NCBI GenBank assembly: GCA_025517525.1
Contig: JAOPJZ010000012.1
Coordinates: 1-64,000 of the forward strand
From: Natronosalvus hydrolyticus
GTDB taxonomy: Archaea > Halobacteriota > Halobacteria > Halobacteriales > Natrialbaceae
DNA length: 64,000 nt
Reading direction: 5' to 3'
The notes under the pieces are model-generated. The model was not told the DNA's origin. It made no database searches and saw only the letters and a list, made by a program, of their open reading frames with translations. Positions 33,684 through 43,600 of the stretch are shown here, one piece after another. The position numbers and the translations under genes were made by a program. The first letter of the stretch is position 1. Each line of letters begins with the position of its first letter.

Positions 33684-34082
33684 ATGGGAATTGATATCCC
33701 CAGACGGGAGCAATGCGCAATCGATCGGTGGAATAAGCTCTATGAGGTTCTTGCCTCCCAGGAGCGTCGGATGATAATCTACTCGTTGAGGAATGCACCA
33801 GAGGAAAGACGAATTTCGCTCCCGGAGGCTGCGATGACACCCGAATCGTCGTGGGACCCCGAGACGATGACGACGCAACTCCAGCACAATCACCTCCCAC
33901 AACTAGCCAATGCTGGCTACATTCGTTGGGAGCGCGATCCGTTTTGTGTTCAACGCGGTCCCCATTTTGCAGAAGTCGAAGTGCTGTTTAATCTCATCCA
34001 CGCTTCGATAGATCAGTTTCCCGAGTCCCTGATTAACGGTTGCGAAGTTTATGAGGAAATGTATCACGATGCCATACAATGA
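33684..34082 (+). CDS. DUF7344-like winged-helix regulator (second copy)
   Basis: A 132-residue protein. YEVLASQERRMIIYSLRNAPE near residues 20-40 matches the first helices of haloarchaeal DUF7344 wHTH proteins, LQHNHLPQLANAGYIRWERD is the recognition region and wing. It is far from the 313-759 copy in sequence, so this is a separate acquisition or an old paralogue. The gene overlaps the following HalOD1 gene by 14 bases. Base composition is more AT-rich than the core. It lies between a dead VOC gene and IS605-group debris. Confidence 0.75.
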   Translation: MGIDIPRREQCAIDRWNKLYEVLASQERRMIIYSLRNAPEERRISLPEAAMTPESSWDPETMTTQLQHNHLPQLANAGYIRWERDPFCVQRGPHFAEVEVLFNLIHASIDQFPESLINGCEVYEEMYHDAIQ

Positions 34083-34320
34083 CATTGTCGTCGACGTAGT
34101 CGAAGCGATAGCTCAATCGGATAATATAGACTCATCAGAGGTGGAATTCACTCTTGCGGAGTATATCGATCCAGGTGTGTTAGAAAAATTAGAAAACATG
34201 GACGACAGCGTCTGGGAATTAACGTTTCGTGTTTCAGACCACCAGGTACGACTTACGCACGATGGGGCAATATTTGTCGATGGCGTGAAAAGAGAAAACG
34301 GAACCGTAAGACAAGAATGA
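34069..34320 (+). CDS. HalOD1 output-domain protein (second copy)
   Basis: An 83-residue protein starting at the ATG at 34069 (MPYNDIVVDVVEAI). VVDVVEAIAQSDNIDSSEVEF, LAEYIDPGVLEKL and VSDHQVRLTHDGAIFVDG follow the HalOD1 order. It is almost the bare domain. It starts inside the wHTH gene, as at 752, so the pairing is conserved while the sequences have diverged. Confidence 0.75.
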   Translation: MPYNDIVVDVVEAIAQSDNIDSSEVEFTLAEYIDPGVLEKLENMDDSVWELTFRVSDHQVRLTHDGAIFVDGVKRENGTVRQE

Positions 34321-34597
34321 TCCTTCATAGAATATCCACGAGTAGGTGATTGATAGGAATATCTGAGTATTTTGCAAACCGATAGGCATGCTCGAGCCAC
34401 AGCCACGTGCGTACAGTCCCCTTCGTTGAGAAGTGTGTCCTGTCCATCACAGGTGGAATCGATCGCTGGTACACGACGGCATTGGACCCGCTATCGATCA
34501 TTGTACTGGCCCTCGAGTACTCGTTTCAACTAAATGGTAGCGCGGAGTCCCCTTCTGCTCACGGCTTCGCCGTTCGCACGGTCAGCGGAACCTTCGG
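34321..34597. other. gene-free stretch with two triloop hairpins
   Basis: No supported gene. ACGGC-ttc-GCCGT (34561-34573) and GCGGAACC-ttc-GGTTCCGC (34585-34603) are perfect small hairpins leading into the tandem duplication. The open frames at 34407-34691 and 34534-35079 are compositionally low-complexity (SASEASGREGRS) and look like chance. Confidence 0.45.
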
Positions 34598-34707
34598 TTC
34601 CGCGCTATCCTCAAGCGCGAGCGAAGCGAGCGGTAGGGAGGGGAGGAGCGCGTTCCGCGCTATCCTCAAGCGCGAGCGAAGCGAGCGGTAGGGAGGGGAG
34701 GAGCGCG
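34598..34707 (+). repeat. perfect 55-bp tandem duplication
   Basis: 34598-34652 and 34653-34707 are identical, each starting TTCCGCGCTATCC and ending GGAGGAGCGCG, with GAGCGAAGCGAGC inside. Identity implies a recent event. It adjoins the IS605-group relic. Confidence 0.9.
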
Positions 34708-34739
34708 TGGCGAAGCTGGGCGAAACAGTTAGTATCTGC

Positions 34740-35070
34740 CGGCTCGTCGTCTTATGAAATCCATGCCAGGCTTCAGACAGCCCTGCAAAGGGTGCCGATA
34801 CCGACATTGCGGGAGGCAAAGGGACGGTATCTTGGGATGGACGGGCTGCCGTCAACCGGCCCCAAAGGACGGATCGGTGACGTGATCGCTCCGAGCAAGC
34901 TCAACTTGCCGCGAAGTCGCCGAGGTCACGTCCAATTAAATTGCCTCTGCCGACCGACCTCATCGGCAAACAAGTCGGTCCGGGACCACAGCTCCCGGCC
35001 GAAGCCACGCAAGCTCCGTCCTCATAACGCCTTTGGCGTTCAGGGCGGGGTAGTTGACATTCGATTTCCA
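34740..35070 (+). mobile_element. IS605-group relic, 3' end and terminal hairpin
   Basis: The frame reading GDVIAPSKLNLPRSRRGHVQ and later LRPHNAFGVQGG recalls the tail of a haloarchaeal TnpB/IscB-type protein. It finishes with AACGCC-ttt-GGCGTT inside a wider CCGTCCT/AGGGCGG stem and then GGGGTAGTTGAC near 35044-35057, like the GGGGTAGTTCACT end of the relic at 1118. No catalytic domain or TnpA survives. The family assignment rests on memory of such ends and is only moderately sure; an orphan guide-RNA remnant is possible. Confidence 0.35.
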
Positions 35071-35119
35071 CACCGCTAAGTAGTCCGGCCCCAGCCGTTG
35101 GGATAGATCACACGCCTGT

Positions 35120-36409
35120 ATGTCACTCAATTCGAATGATCAATCGATAGCCGGGTTCACGATGACCGGGCACGCGCTGGTTCACTGGTTCGAAACCGCA
35201 ATTCCCATCTTTCTGGTCGTCTGGCTGGCCGAGTTCGACGTCTCGGTCGTTTTCATCGGCCTGATCGTGGCCCTCGGGTACGCCCCGTTCGGCCTCGGCG
35301 CACTCCCGGGTGGTATCCTCGCCGACCGATACGGGCCGAAACGCCTCATCGTCATCTGCCTCGCCGGGATGAGTCTCGCCTTCGGGGTGCTTGCCGCCGC
35401 TTCGTTGCTCGAGTCGATTTACGCCATCGCCGTCGGGTTGCTTCTGTGGGGAATCGCAGCCAGCATCTACCATCCAGCTGGCCTCGCCCTGATCAGTACG
35501 GGCGTCGAAGAACGGGGCACCGTCTTCGCCTGGCACGGCATCGCCGGCAACGTCGGCATCGCGCTCGGCCCCTTCGTCGCCGCAACGCTGTTGATCTTCC
35601 TCGAGTGGCCACTCGTCGCCGCGTTGCTCGCGATCCCCGGCATGCTGGCGGTCGTGTACGGATTGACGGCCCAGTTCGATCCGATCGCAGCGGTCGCAGA
35701 CGACGTCGACGCCGGCCCGGACGAAGCCCTCTCGCTCTCGGATCTCGTCACGAACTCCCGCGCCCTCTTCGCCAGCGCATTCGCCATCGTGTTCGTCATC
35801 GTCACGTTCGAAGGGCTGTTTTATCGTGGGGTGCTCACCTACCTCCCCGAAATCATGCACGGACTGCCTGTCATCGAGGGACTGGTGGTTCCGGGGGCCT
35901 TCGAGGCCTACGATATCGAGCCCGAGTATTACATCTACGTTGGCCTGCTCGTGGTCGGCATGGGCGGGCAGTACGTCGGCGGAAAACTGACCGATACGAT
36001 CCCGGCTGCCCGCGGACTGGCTGGCATGTTCGCCATCCTTGCAGTGCTCGCGTTGGCGTTCGTTCCAGTCTCCAACCTCGGGATATTCCCGCTGCTGGTC
36101 CTCTGTGCTGTACTCGGCTTTTTCCTGTTTGCGATTCAGCCGTTCTACCAGAACGCAGTCGCCGTCTACACCCCGCCCGACACCCGTGGACTCTCCTATG
36201 GCTACACCTACCTGGGGGAGTTCGGACTCGGTGCCGCTAGCATCGCCATCGGCGGCTTCGTCCTCGGCGAGTTGAGCGTGGCCGCCTTCTTCGTCGTCAT
36301 CTCGAGTTTCGCCCTCGCCGGGAGTGCGTTGTCGGTCGCACTGGCACTCGGCCTGGACCGGGTGTTCGACCGTTTCGGCGCGGAACCCGCGGTCGGTGCT
36401 GAGGGCTGA
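35120..36409 (+). CDS. MFS transporter
   Basis: A 429-residue protein with about 12 membrane segments. GALPGGILADRYGPKRLIVI near residues 65-84 is the A-like motif between helices 2 and 3. A central acidic loop (DDVDAGPDEALSLSDLV) separates the two six-helix halves, and PAARGLAGMFAIL begins the second half. Substrate is unknown. The gene stands alone, between the IS605-group debris and a small membrane-protein gene 69 bases downstream. Confidence 0.88.
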   Translation: MSLNSNDQSIAGFTMTGHALVHWFETAIPIFLVVWLAEFDVSVVFIGLIVALGYAPFGLGALPGGILADRYGPKRLIVICLAGMSLAFGVLAAASLLESIYAIAVGLLLWGIAASIYHPAGLALISTGVEERGTVFAWHGIAGNVGIALGPFVAATLLIFLEWPLVAALLAIPGMLAVVYGLTAQFDPIAAVADDVDAGPDEALSLSDLVTNSRALFASAFAIVFVIVTFEGLFYRGVLTYLPEIMHGLPVIEGLVVPGAFEAYDIEPEYYIYVGLLVVGMGGQYVGGKLTDTIPAARGLAGMFAILAVLALAFVPVSNLGIFPLLVLCAVLGFFLFAIQPFYQNAVAVYTPPDTRGLSYGYTYLGEFGLGAASIAIGGFVLGELSVAAFFVVISSFALAGSALSVALALGLDRVFDRFGAEPAVGAEG

Positions 36410-36478
36410 CCGGATCTACGCCGCGAGTTCGAGTCGTGCACCAATCGTTTTTTGTGGCCCACACGCTCAGTATCTGTT

Positions 36479-36856
36479 ATGAGCGATTCCACGAAACAAG
36501 CACTGACGGTCGGGATGGCGATTGGCGGTGTTCTGGTCCTGCTCGGTATCCTCGCGTACGTGATAACTGATTTCGCCAGTATAACTGCGCTCATCCCGGC
36601 CTTCTTTGGCGCCGTGTTTGTCGCCATCGGTGCTCTGGGTGACAAAACCGTTGGCGTGAAGCCTGCCCTCTACGCCCTGGGTGGCCTCTCCGCACTCGCT
36701 ATAGCGGGCAGTCTTCGAGGTGTACCGGACATGCTCGAGCTCGTCACGGGTGGAAGTGTCGATGCACCCGTTGCAGTCGGTGCTCAGGGGGCGATGATCC
36801 TCTGTAGCTTGATCGTGTTGGTGTTCGTGTTCAAAGCACTTGCCACAGACCACTAG
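36479..36856 (+). CDS. small four-TM membrane protein
   Basis: A 125-residue protein starting at 36479 (MSDSTKQALTVG). Hydrophobic segments at about 10-30, 35-55, 63-80 and 100-122 (for example LTVGMAIGGVLVLLGILAYV and AMILCSLIVLVFVFKAL) give four helices with short loops. I do not recognise a named family; it fits haloarchaeal conserved hypotheticals. It lies between the transporter and the NUDIX gene on the same strand. Confidence 0.72.
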   Translation: MSDSTKQALTVGMAIGGVLVLLGILAYVITDFASITALIPAFFGAVFVAIGALGDKTVGVKPALYALGGLSALAIAGSLRGVPDMLELVTGGSVDAPVAVGAQGAMILCSLIVLVFVFKALATDH

Positions 36857-36917
36857 GCGACCGAACGACGCCAACCCGAATCACACCAGTTTTCTCGGTT
36901 CACTCGAAGGCAGGAGT

Positions 36918-37403
36918 ATGATCGAATCCACGCTCTGTTTCGTCCTCGAGGACGAGCAGGTCCTGTTGATCGAAAAGCGCCGTGGCCTGGGCGAAGGCTG
37001 GTACAACGGCCCCGGCGGCAAACTCGAGGACGGCGAAACGCCTCGCGAGTGCGCCGTGCGCGAAGTCAAAGAGGAAGTCGGACTCGAGATCCCACTCGGA
37101 AGTGCGGAAAAAGCGGGACATCTGACGTTTACGCTCGACGGCGAGGATCACATCGAGACGCACGTTTTCCGAACGTGGAAGTACCACGGCACCCCCCAGA
37201 CGACGCCCGAGGCCTACCCCGAGTGGGTGGCGTTCGAGGACGTTCCCTACGACCGGATGTGGGACGATGACCAGTACTGGCTCCCAAAGGTTCTCGAGGG
37301 AGATACCGTCGAAGCCACGTTCGAGTTCAAAGGGGGCGAACCCCTCGACGAAGCGGATCTGGTGGCTCAGGACCTCGAGTTTGGGATCGATTTCGAGGAG
37401 TAA
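36918..37403 (+). CDS. NUDIX hydrolase (MutT/NTP pyrophosphohydrolase type)
   Basis: A 161-residue protein with a full NUDIX box: GPGGKLEDGETPRECAVREV and then KEEVGLEI, matching Gx5Ex7REUxEExGU at about residues 35-57. The N-terminal LCFVLEDEQVLLIEKRRGLG and the EAYPEWVAFEDVPYDRMWDDD segment resemble 8-oxo-dGTP diphosphatases (MutT/MTH1), which clean oxidised nucleotides. The start at 36918 is preferred because the preceding 26 codons overlap the upstream intergenic gap. Confidence 0.88.
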   Translation: MIESTLCFVLEDEQVLLIEKRRGLGEGWYNGPGGKLEDGETPRECAVREVKEEVGLEIPLGSAEKAGHLTFTLDGEDHIETHVFRTWKYHGTPQTTPEAYPEWVAFEDVPYDRMWDDDQYWLPKVLEGDTVEATFEFKGGEPLDEADLVAQDLEFGIDFEE

Positions 37404-37427
37404 CCGGAAAGGAGAGCCTCGAATTCG

Positions 37428-38408
37428 TCAGGGAACGAGGACGACTTTCCCCGTACTCTTTCGGTCCTCGATGAACTGATGAGCTTCGGCCGCCTCCTCG
37501 AGGGCGAAGGTTTCGCCAACGATGACCTCGAGTTCGCCGTCGCTGAGCCCCTGGGTCAGGTCCGGAATCGCCTGCATGATCCGGTTTGGATCGTGGCGCG
37601 AGGCTTGCCCGAGGTGGAAGCCGATGACTGACTTGTTCTCGAACAACAATCGCTGGTTCTGTGCACTCGCGGGGACGCCGCTGGCAACCCCGTAGGTGAC
37701 GAGCCGGCCGAAGTGGGCCAGCGCATCGAGGCTGTGATCGAAAACGTCGTCCCCGACGCTCTCGAGAACCAGGTCGACACCCTCTTCATCGGTTTCGGCG
37801 TCCACGACTTCGCGGAAATCCGTCTCTGTGTACTGGATCGGATGATCGCAGCCGAGGTCCGCCGCAAGCTCGAGTTTTGCCTCCGTGCTGGCCGTCCCAA
37901 ACACCGTCGCGCCCGCTCTCGAGGCCAACTGGACCGCAGCCGTGCCAACGCCACCGGCAGCGGCCTGGATGAGGACGGATTCGCCTTCCTCGAGGCCACC
38001 CCATTCGAACAGACACGAGTGTGCCGTTAGAAACTGGACGGGAAAGCCGGCGGCTTCCTCGAACGTCATCCCGCCAGGAATCGGCAACAGCATCTGTGCG
38101 TTTGCCGTCACGTACTCGGCGTAGCCGCCGCCGTTGAGCATTCCGACGACTCGGTCGCCTTCGCTCAATCCGACGTCATCGCCCGTCGCGTGGACGGTTC
38201 CGGCGGCTTCCATGCCTGGCACGTAGGCCGGTTCTGGTCCACCGGGGTACAGTCCCCGACGCTGCATTATGTCTGCAAAGTTGATTCCCGCCGCCTCGAC
38301 CTCGATACGCACTTCGCCAGGTCCGGGCTCTGGAATATCGCGTTCGACGACCTCGAGAACGTCGCTATCACCGTAGGAGCCGACTTCGATGGCGTTCATT
38401 GGGGACAT
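37428..38408 (-). CDS. NADPH:quinone reductase, zeta-crystallin-like MDR
   Basis: A 326-residue medium-chain reductase starting MSPMNAIEVGSYGDSDVLEV. The N-terminal GroES-like half has GINFADIMQRRGLYPG and PGMEAAGTVHATGDDV; the Rossmann half has VLIQAAAGGVGTAAVQLASRAG and GTASTEAKLELAADLGCDH. It lacks the zinc cysteines of alcohol dehydrogenases, as in quinone oxidoreductases. A longer open frame to 39233 is the antisense shadow of proS. Likely role: reduction of quinones or enones with NADPH. Confidence 0.9.
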   Translation of the reverse strand: MSPMNAIEVGSYGDSDVLEVVERDIPEPGPGEVRIEVEAAGINFADIMQRRGLYPGGPEPAYVPGMEAAGTVHATGDDVGLSEGDRVVGMLNGGGYAEYVTANAQMLLPIPGGMTFEEAAGFPVQFLTAHSCLFEWGGLEEGESVLIQAAAGGVGTAAVQLASRAGATVFGTASTEAKLELAADLGCDHPIQYTETDFREVVDAETDEEGVDLVLESVGDDVFDHSLDALAHFGRLVTYGVASGVPASAQNQRLLFENKSVIGFHLGQASRHDPNRIMQAIPDLTQGLSDGELEVIVGETFALEEAAEAHQFIEDRKSTGKVVLVP

Positions 38409-38612
38409 ACTAATCCGTTTGAACGTCGGCTTTGGAGAGGGATAAAAGACAGCGAACCGGAGAAAACCAACCCGGTATGCCGTTACCCGTCGAGGGAAAA
38501 GCGAGCCCCCAATCACCTCTGGTGACCGCAGGCACCAATCAACTGCCGTGGGGCCGCGAACCGCCCACACACCTTCGCATGGTTTAAGAGCACGCTGGCA
38601 GACTGACGAAGT

Positions 38613-40100
38613 ATGAGCAACGAATCTCAGGAACTCGGCATCACCGAGTCCAAGAATCATCGGCCCGGTGAGTGGTACGCCGAGGTCGTTCAAAAGGCAG
38701 GACTGGCCGATTACGCACCCATGGGCGGATTTATCGTCACGAAACCTCGAGGCTACGCCCTCTGGGAATCGATTCAGGACACGCTCGACGGCTGGTTCAA
38801 AGACACCGGCGTTACGAACGCGTACTTCCCACTGTTCATCCCCGAAAGCTACCTCGAGCGGGAGAAAGACATCGTCGAAGGGTTCGACCCCGAGGTCGCG
38901 TGGGTCACCCAGGGCGGGCACAACGAACTCGAGGAACGCCTCGCGGTGCGCCCGACGAGTGAGTCCATCATTGCTCCGTTTATGTCCCAGTGGACACGGA
39001 GCCATCGCGACCTGCCGATGCGACTCAATCAGTGGTGTTCGGTCGTTCGATGGGAAGCAACGGACACAAAACCCTTCTTCCGCACGAAGGAGTTCCTCTG
39101 GCAGGAAGGCCACACTGCCCACGAGACGGACCAGGAAGCGTGGGACGAGGTCTGGACCCGACTCGAGCAGTACGCCGACCTCTACGAGGAACACCTCGCG
39201 ATTCCCGTGTTGAAAGGCAAAAAGCCCGAACACGACAAGTTCCCCGGCGCGGATACGACGACGACCGTCGAGTGTCTGATGCCCGACGGCAAGTCAGTCC
39301 AGGGTGGGACGAGTCACCACCTCGGACAGAGCTTTGCCGAGGCGTTCGACATCACGTTCGCCGACGAAGACGAAACCGAGCGAACAGCCTACACGACTTC
39401 GTGGGGGCTGTCCTGGCGAGCAATCGGTGCACTCATTATGACACACTCGGACGACCAGGGGCTCGTGCTCCCACCAACTATCGCGCCCACGCAGGTCGTC
39501 ATCGTGCCAATCTGGCAGGCAGACAACGAGGACGAAGTGCTCTCGTACGCGAACGAGGTCGCCGACGACCTCGAGGAAGCAGGTATCCGCGTCGAACTTG
39601 ACGATCGCGACGAGCGAAACCCCGGCTTCAAATTCAACCAACACGAACTCGAGGGCGTCCCGCTGCGAATCGAAATCGGCCCGAACGAGGCTACAGACGG
39701 CGAGGTAACGCTCGTTCACCGTCCGGACAACGAGAAAGTCGTCGAGAGCCGCGACGGCGTGGCCGAAACCGTCGACGACCACCTCGAGACGGTCTACGAC
39801 AAACTCTACACGGCGGCCGAAGAAACCCTTGAGGAGAACGTCCGGACCGCAGACAGTCCCGAGGACATCATGGGTACGATCGGTCGACACGGCGGCTACG
39901 TCAAAGTCCCGTGGTGTGGCGATCAGGCCTGCGAAGAAGTGATCAAAGAGAAAGTGGCCGCCGAAATCGTCTTCCAGTCCCTGGCTGAAGAGAGTCCGGA
40001 GACTGACGGAACACCGGAAGCACCCGAGGACGACGACGCGTGCTGTACGATCTGTGGGGAGTCTGCAGACCAGGTCGCCTATTTCGCGCGCACTTACTAA
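38613..40100 (+). CDS. proS: prolyl-tRNA synthetase, archaeal type
   Basis: A 495-residue class II synthetase charging tRNA-Pro. Motif 2 region RLNQWCSVVRWEATDTKPFFRT, motif 3 TSWGLSWRAIGALIM, and the QxGTSHHLGQSF block are present. The C-terminal extension carries a zinc set (CGDQACEE, then CCTICGES) and ends in the conserved Tyr of archaeal/eukaryotic ProRS. It lacks the bacterial editing insert. It is preceded by a GC-rich 204-base gap. Confidence 0.96.
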   Translation: MSNESQELGITESKNHRPGEWYAEVVQKAGLADYAPMGGFIVTKPRGYALWESIQDTLDGWFKDTGVTNAYFPLFIPESYLEREKDIVEGFDPEVAWVTQGGHNELEERLAVRPTSESIIAPFMSQWTRSHRDLPMRLNQWCSVVRWEATDTKPFFRTKEFLWQEGHTAHETDQEAWDEVWTRLEQYADLYEEHLAIPVLKGKKPEHDKFPGADTTTTVECLMPDGKSVQGGTSHHLGQSFAEAFDITFADEDETERTAYTTSWGLSWRAIGALIMTHSDDQGLVLPPTIAPTQVVIVPIWQADNEDEVLSYANEVADDLEEAGIRVELDDRDERNPGFKFNQHELEGVPLRIEIGPNEATDGEVTLVHRPDNEKVVESRDGVAETVDDHLETVYDKLYTAAEETLEENVRTADSPEDIMGTIGRHGGYVKVPWCGDQACEEVIKEKVAAEIVFQSLAEESPETDGTPEAPEDDDACCTICGESADQVAYFARTY

Positions 40101-40616
40101 TGCGCTCGACTGGGCGACCGAAAGCGGTAGGCTAGCGGACATAATCGATACCAGGTTTACTACTGATAATCGTGAAATAATCACCAACCCTAATTCTTTA
40201 GCCCCATAATGGATAAGCCCCTAACTCCCTCTTTAGAACGTGGTGTTCATCCAATGGGTGGACACTACGTGCCTCTGACACTTTCTGCGTGGCTGTGATG
40301 GATCCGAGAGGTAAACGTGTAGTGAGATTACCCGGACACGATGTCGTGTGAGGATTTGATGAATATACGCCGCACCTGTTCGAGAATAATACAGTTTACT
40401 CGCTACCTCCTCAGAACGCTTCACATAAATAATGCAGAATATCGAATGTGACGAAACTACCTGCACCGTCCGAAAAGAGACGTTTTTCCAAACTCGAGTG
40501 AATACTTCCTGTACGATCGTCCGATACCAATACGCCTTATACACCCTTATATGTGTTATTAATACCCTTAGCCATTATGGAGTAACGTCTTATCCCAGGA
40601 TTGGTCAGTATCTTGT
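40101..40616 (+). promoter_or_regulatory. 516-base regulatory gap upstream of gltB
   Basis: No gene is visible. CTTATC at 40589-40594 lies about 25 bases before the gltB ATG and is the likely leaderless TATA box. Further AT-rich blocks occur at about 40540-40570 (CTTATACACCCTTATATG and TTATTAATACCC). A hairpin GTGTTCATCC-aat-GGGTGGACAC (about 40242-40264) has GU-compatible pairs. The length and AT content suggest a regulated promoter, perhaps nitrogen-responsive (inference). Confidence 0.45.
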
Positions 40617-43600
40617 ATGTCACAGCCACACATATCCGCCGATACGTCTCAGGGTCTCGCCGATCCCCGAGACGACCGCTCGAACTGCGGCGTCGGAGTC
40701 ATCATGGACCTCGATGGCGACTCGAGTCACGAAACCATCTCAAACGCACTCGACTTGCTCATCAATCTCGAACATCGCGGAACCACGGGGGCTGAGAAAG
40801 ACACCGGCGACGGGGCCGGAATCATGGTACAGACTCCGGACGCGTTTTTCCAGCACGTTCTCGATATCGATCTCCCTGATCTGTATGCTGTCGGTTCACT
40901 GTTTCTCCCGACCGACGATGACGCCCGAGAAGCCATCTTCTCCCTCGTCGACACTGTCCTCGGGGAATACGGTCTCGAAGTGCTAACCCAGCGTGACGTC
41001 CCGACGAATAACGATGGCCTGGGACAGACGGCGCTCGACTCGGAGCCGGACGTCTGGCAAGTTGTGGTCGCACCCGATGATACAATCGACCGCGAAACGT
41101 TCGACCGGCGGCTTTACGTCGCCCGTCGAGCACTGGAGAACCGTATCGAAGAGAGCGAAATCGACAACAAGGAACGCTTCTACGTCTGCTCGCTCGATTC
41201 GAAAACGCTCGTCTACAAAGGCCTGCTCAAGGGCGAACAGGTCCCGACGTACTATCCCGACCTCTCCGATGACCGATTCGCGTCGACGTTTGCCATGGTT
41301 CACGAGCGATTCTCGACGAACACGCTCGGAGCTTGGCATCTCGCCCATCCATACCGCAACGTCGTCCACAACGGCGAGTTCAATACCATTCAGGGGAACG
41401 TCAACTGGATGCGCGCCCGAGAGACCGATCTCGAGAGTGAAGTTCTCGACGACCTCGAGGCCGTCAAACCCATAATCAACGATCCGGACCAGTCGGACAC
41501 GGCAAGCGTTGACAACGCCCTCGAGTTGCTCATGCAAGACGGCCGTGACCTGGCACACGCCCTGCGGATGCTCGTTCCGGAGGCGTGGCGCGGTGACGAC
41601 TCGATGGACCGGGCACGCAAAGACTGGTACGACTTCCACGCCTCGCTCATCGAGCCCTGGGACGGCCCTGCACTGGTTGCCGCAACGGACGGCGAGCGCG
41701 TCGGTGCCGTCCTCGACCGCAACGGGCTTCGCCCCTGTCGGTACGACATCACGACGGACAACCGACTGATCGTCGCCAGTGAAGCAGGCGCACTCGAGAC
41801 CCCACCTGAACAGATCGAGTCGCGTGGTCGACTCCAGCCGGGACAGCTCTTCCTGGCCGATCCAGCGGAAGGTCGCGTGATTCCCGACGACGAAGTGTTC
41901 GAGGACCTCGTCGATGACCGCTACGGGGAGTGGATTCGCGACAAACAGGTACATATCGACGAAATCACCGGCTCGAGTGAGCGGGCGCCCCAAAAAGCAG
42001 TTCCAGCGGTTCGGCCCCACCAGGCCGCCTTCGGCTACACCTACGACGAGCTCGAGAACATGATCGAGCCGATGACCCAGAAGGGGAAAGATCCCGTCGG
42101 GTCGATGGGCGATGATACGCCGCTGTCGGTACTGACGGAGTTCAACCGACCGCTGTTCTCGTACTTCAAGCAACTGTTCGCCCAGGTGACGAACCCGCCG
42201 CTCGATTACATCCGGGAGGAACTCGTCACGTCGATGGAATCGCGTATCGGTCACCAGCGTAATCTACTCGCAGAATCGCCCGAGCACGCCCGCCAACTGG
42301 TCGTCGATTCGCCGGTGCTGACGGACACCCAGTTCGAAGCCCTTCGCGACTGCGATCAAAACGACATCACGGCTGCGACGGTCGACATCACGTACGAGCG
42401 AGCGGCCATCGACACCGAAGACGGAGTGACGGGCGAAGCGCTCGAGGCGGCAATCGAACGCGCGCGGGCCGATGCCGTCGAAGCTATCGAAGCCGGACAC
42501 GACGTCGTCGTTCTCTCCGACCGCGGTGTCGACGCCGACCGGGTCGCGATTCCAAGCTTGCTCGCGACCGGAGCGGTTCACCATCACCTCGTTCGGAACG
42601 GCCTCCGAAATCACGCAGGCATTATCGTCGAATCCGCAGATCCACGGACTGTCCACCAGTTCGCGACACTCATCGGCTACGGCGCGGACGCAATCAACCC
42701 GTATCTCGCCTACCAGACCATCGAAGACGTTACGGCAGGGCCTGACGGTGCAGACATCGAGGTGGCAATCGATGCCTACGTCGGTGCCCTCGAGGACGGT
42801 ATCCTCAAGACGATGGCCAAGATGGGCATTTCGACTATCGAGAGCTACCAGGGTGCCCAGATTTTCGAAGCCGTCGGCCTCGACTCGAGTCTCGTGGACG
42901 AATACTTCGAGGGGACCGAGAACCGAACCCAAGGCATCGGGGTAGCCGAAATCGAAGCCGACCTTCTGGAGCGTCACGACGCAGCGTTCGACGTCGACGA
43001 AACCAAACTCGAGCGCCAGGGCGAGTTCGAACACCGAACGGACGGTATCAAACACCAGTGGAATCCACAGACCGTCGGTACCCTCCAGCAAGCCGTCCGC
43101 TCGGGCGATTACGAGCGCTACCAGGAGTTCGCTGAACTGATTAACGACCAGTCGACGGAGTTACAGACGCTTCGCGGACTGCTCGAATTCGACTCCGACC
43201 GGGACCCGATTCCGATCGAGGAAGTCGAACCGGTAACCGATATCGTCGAACGGTTCTCGACGGCCGCAATGAGCCTTGGCAGTCTCTCGCCGGAGGCTCA
43301 CGAGAACAACTCGATTGCGATGAACCGAATCGGCGGCAAGTCCAACTCCGGCGAGGGTGGCGAGCCGCCGGAGCGCTTCGGTACCGAACGCGAGTGCAAC
43401 GTCAAACAGGTCGCCTCGGGACGATTCGGCGTCACGAGTACGTACCTCTCGAGTGCCGACGAACTGCAGATCAAAATGGCACAGGGCTCCAAACCTGGTG
43501 AGGGTGGCCATCTCCCAGGCGCGAAAGTCAACGAGATGATCGCGCACGTCAGGAAATCGACCCCAGGCGTTGGCCTCATCTCCCCGCCGCCGTTGCACGA

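Noticed and set aside
34534..35079. 181-codon open frame across the tandem duplication
   Set aside because: Its first half is the 55-bp repeat in translation (SASEASGREGRS) and the second an IS605-group relic; not an intact gene.
37428..39233. 601-codon version of the quinone reductase
   Set aside because: The first 275 codons are antisense to proS; the enzyme starts naturally at 38408.
40101..40616. replication origin
   Set aside because: AT-rich and gene-free, but there is no Orc1/Cdc6 gene and no repeated origin-box motif.
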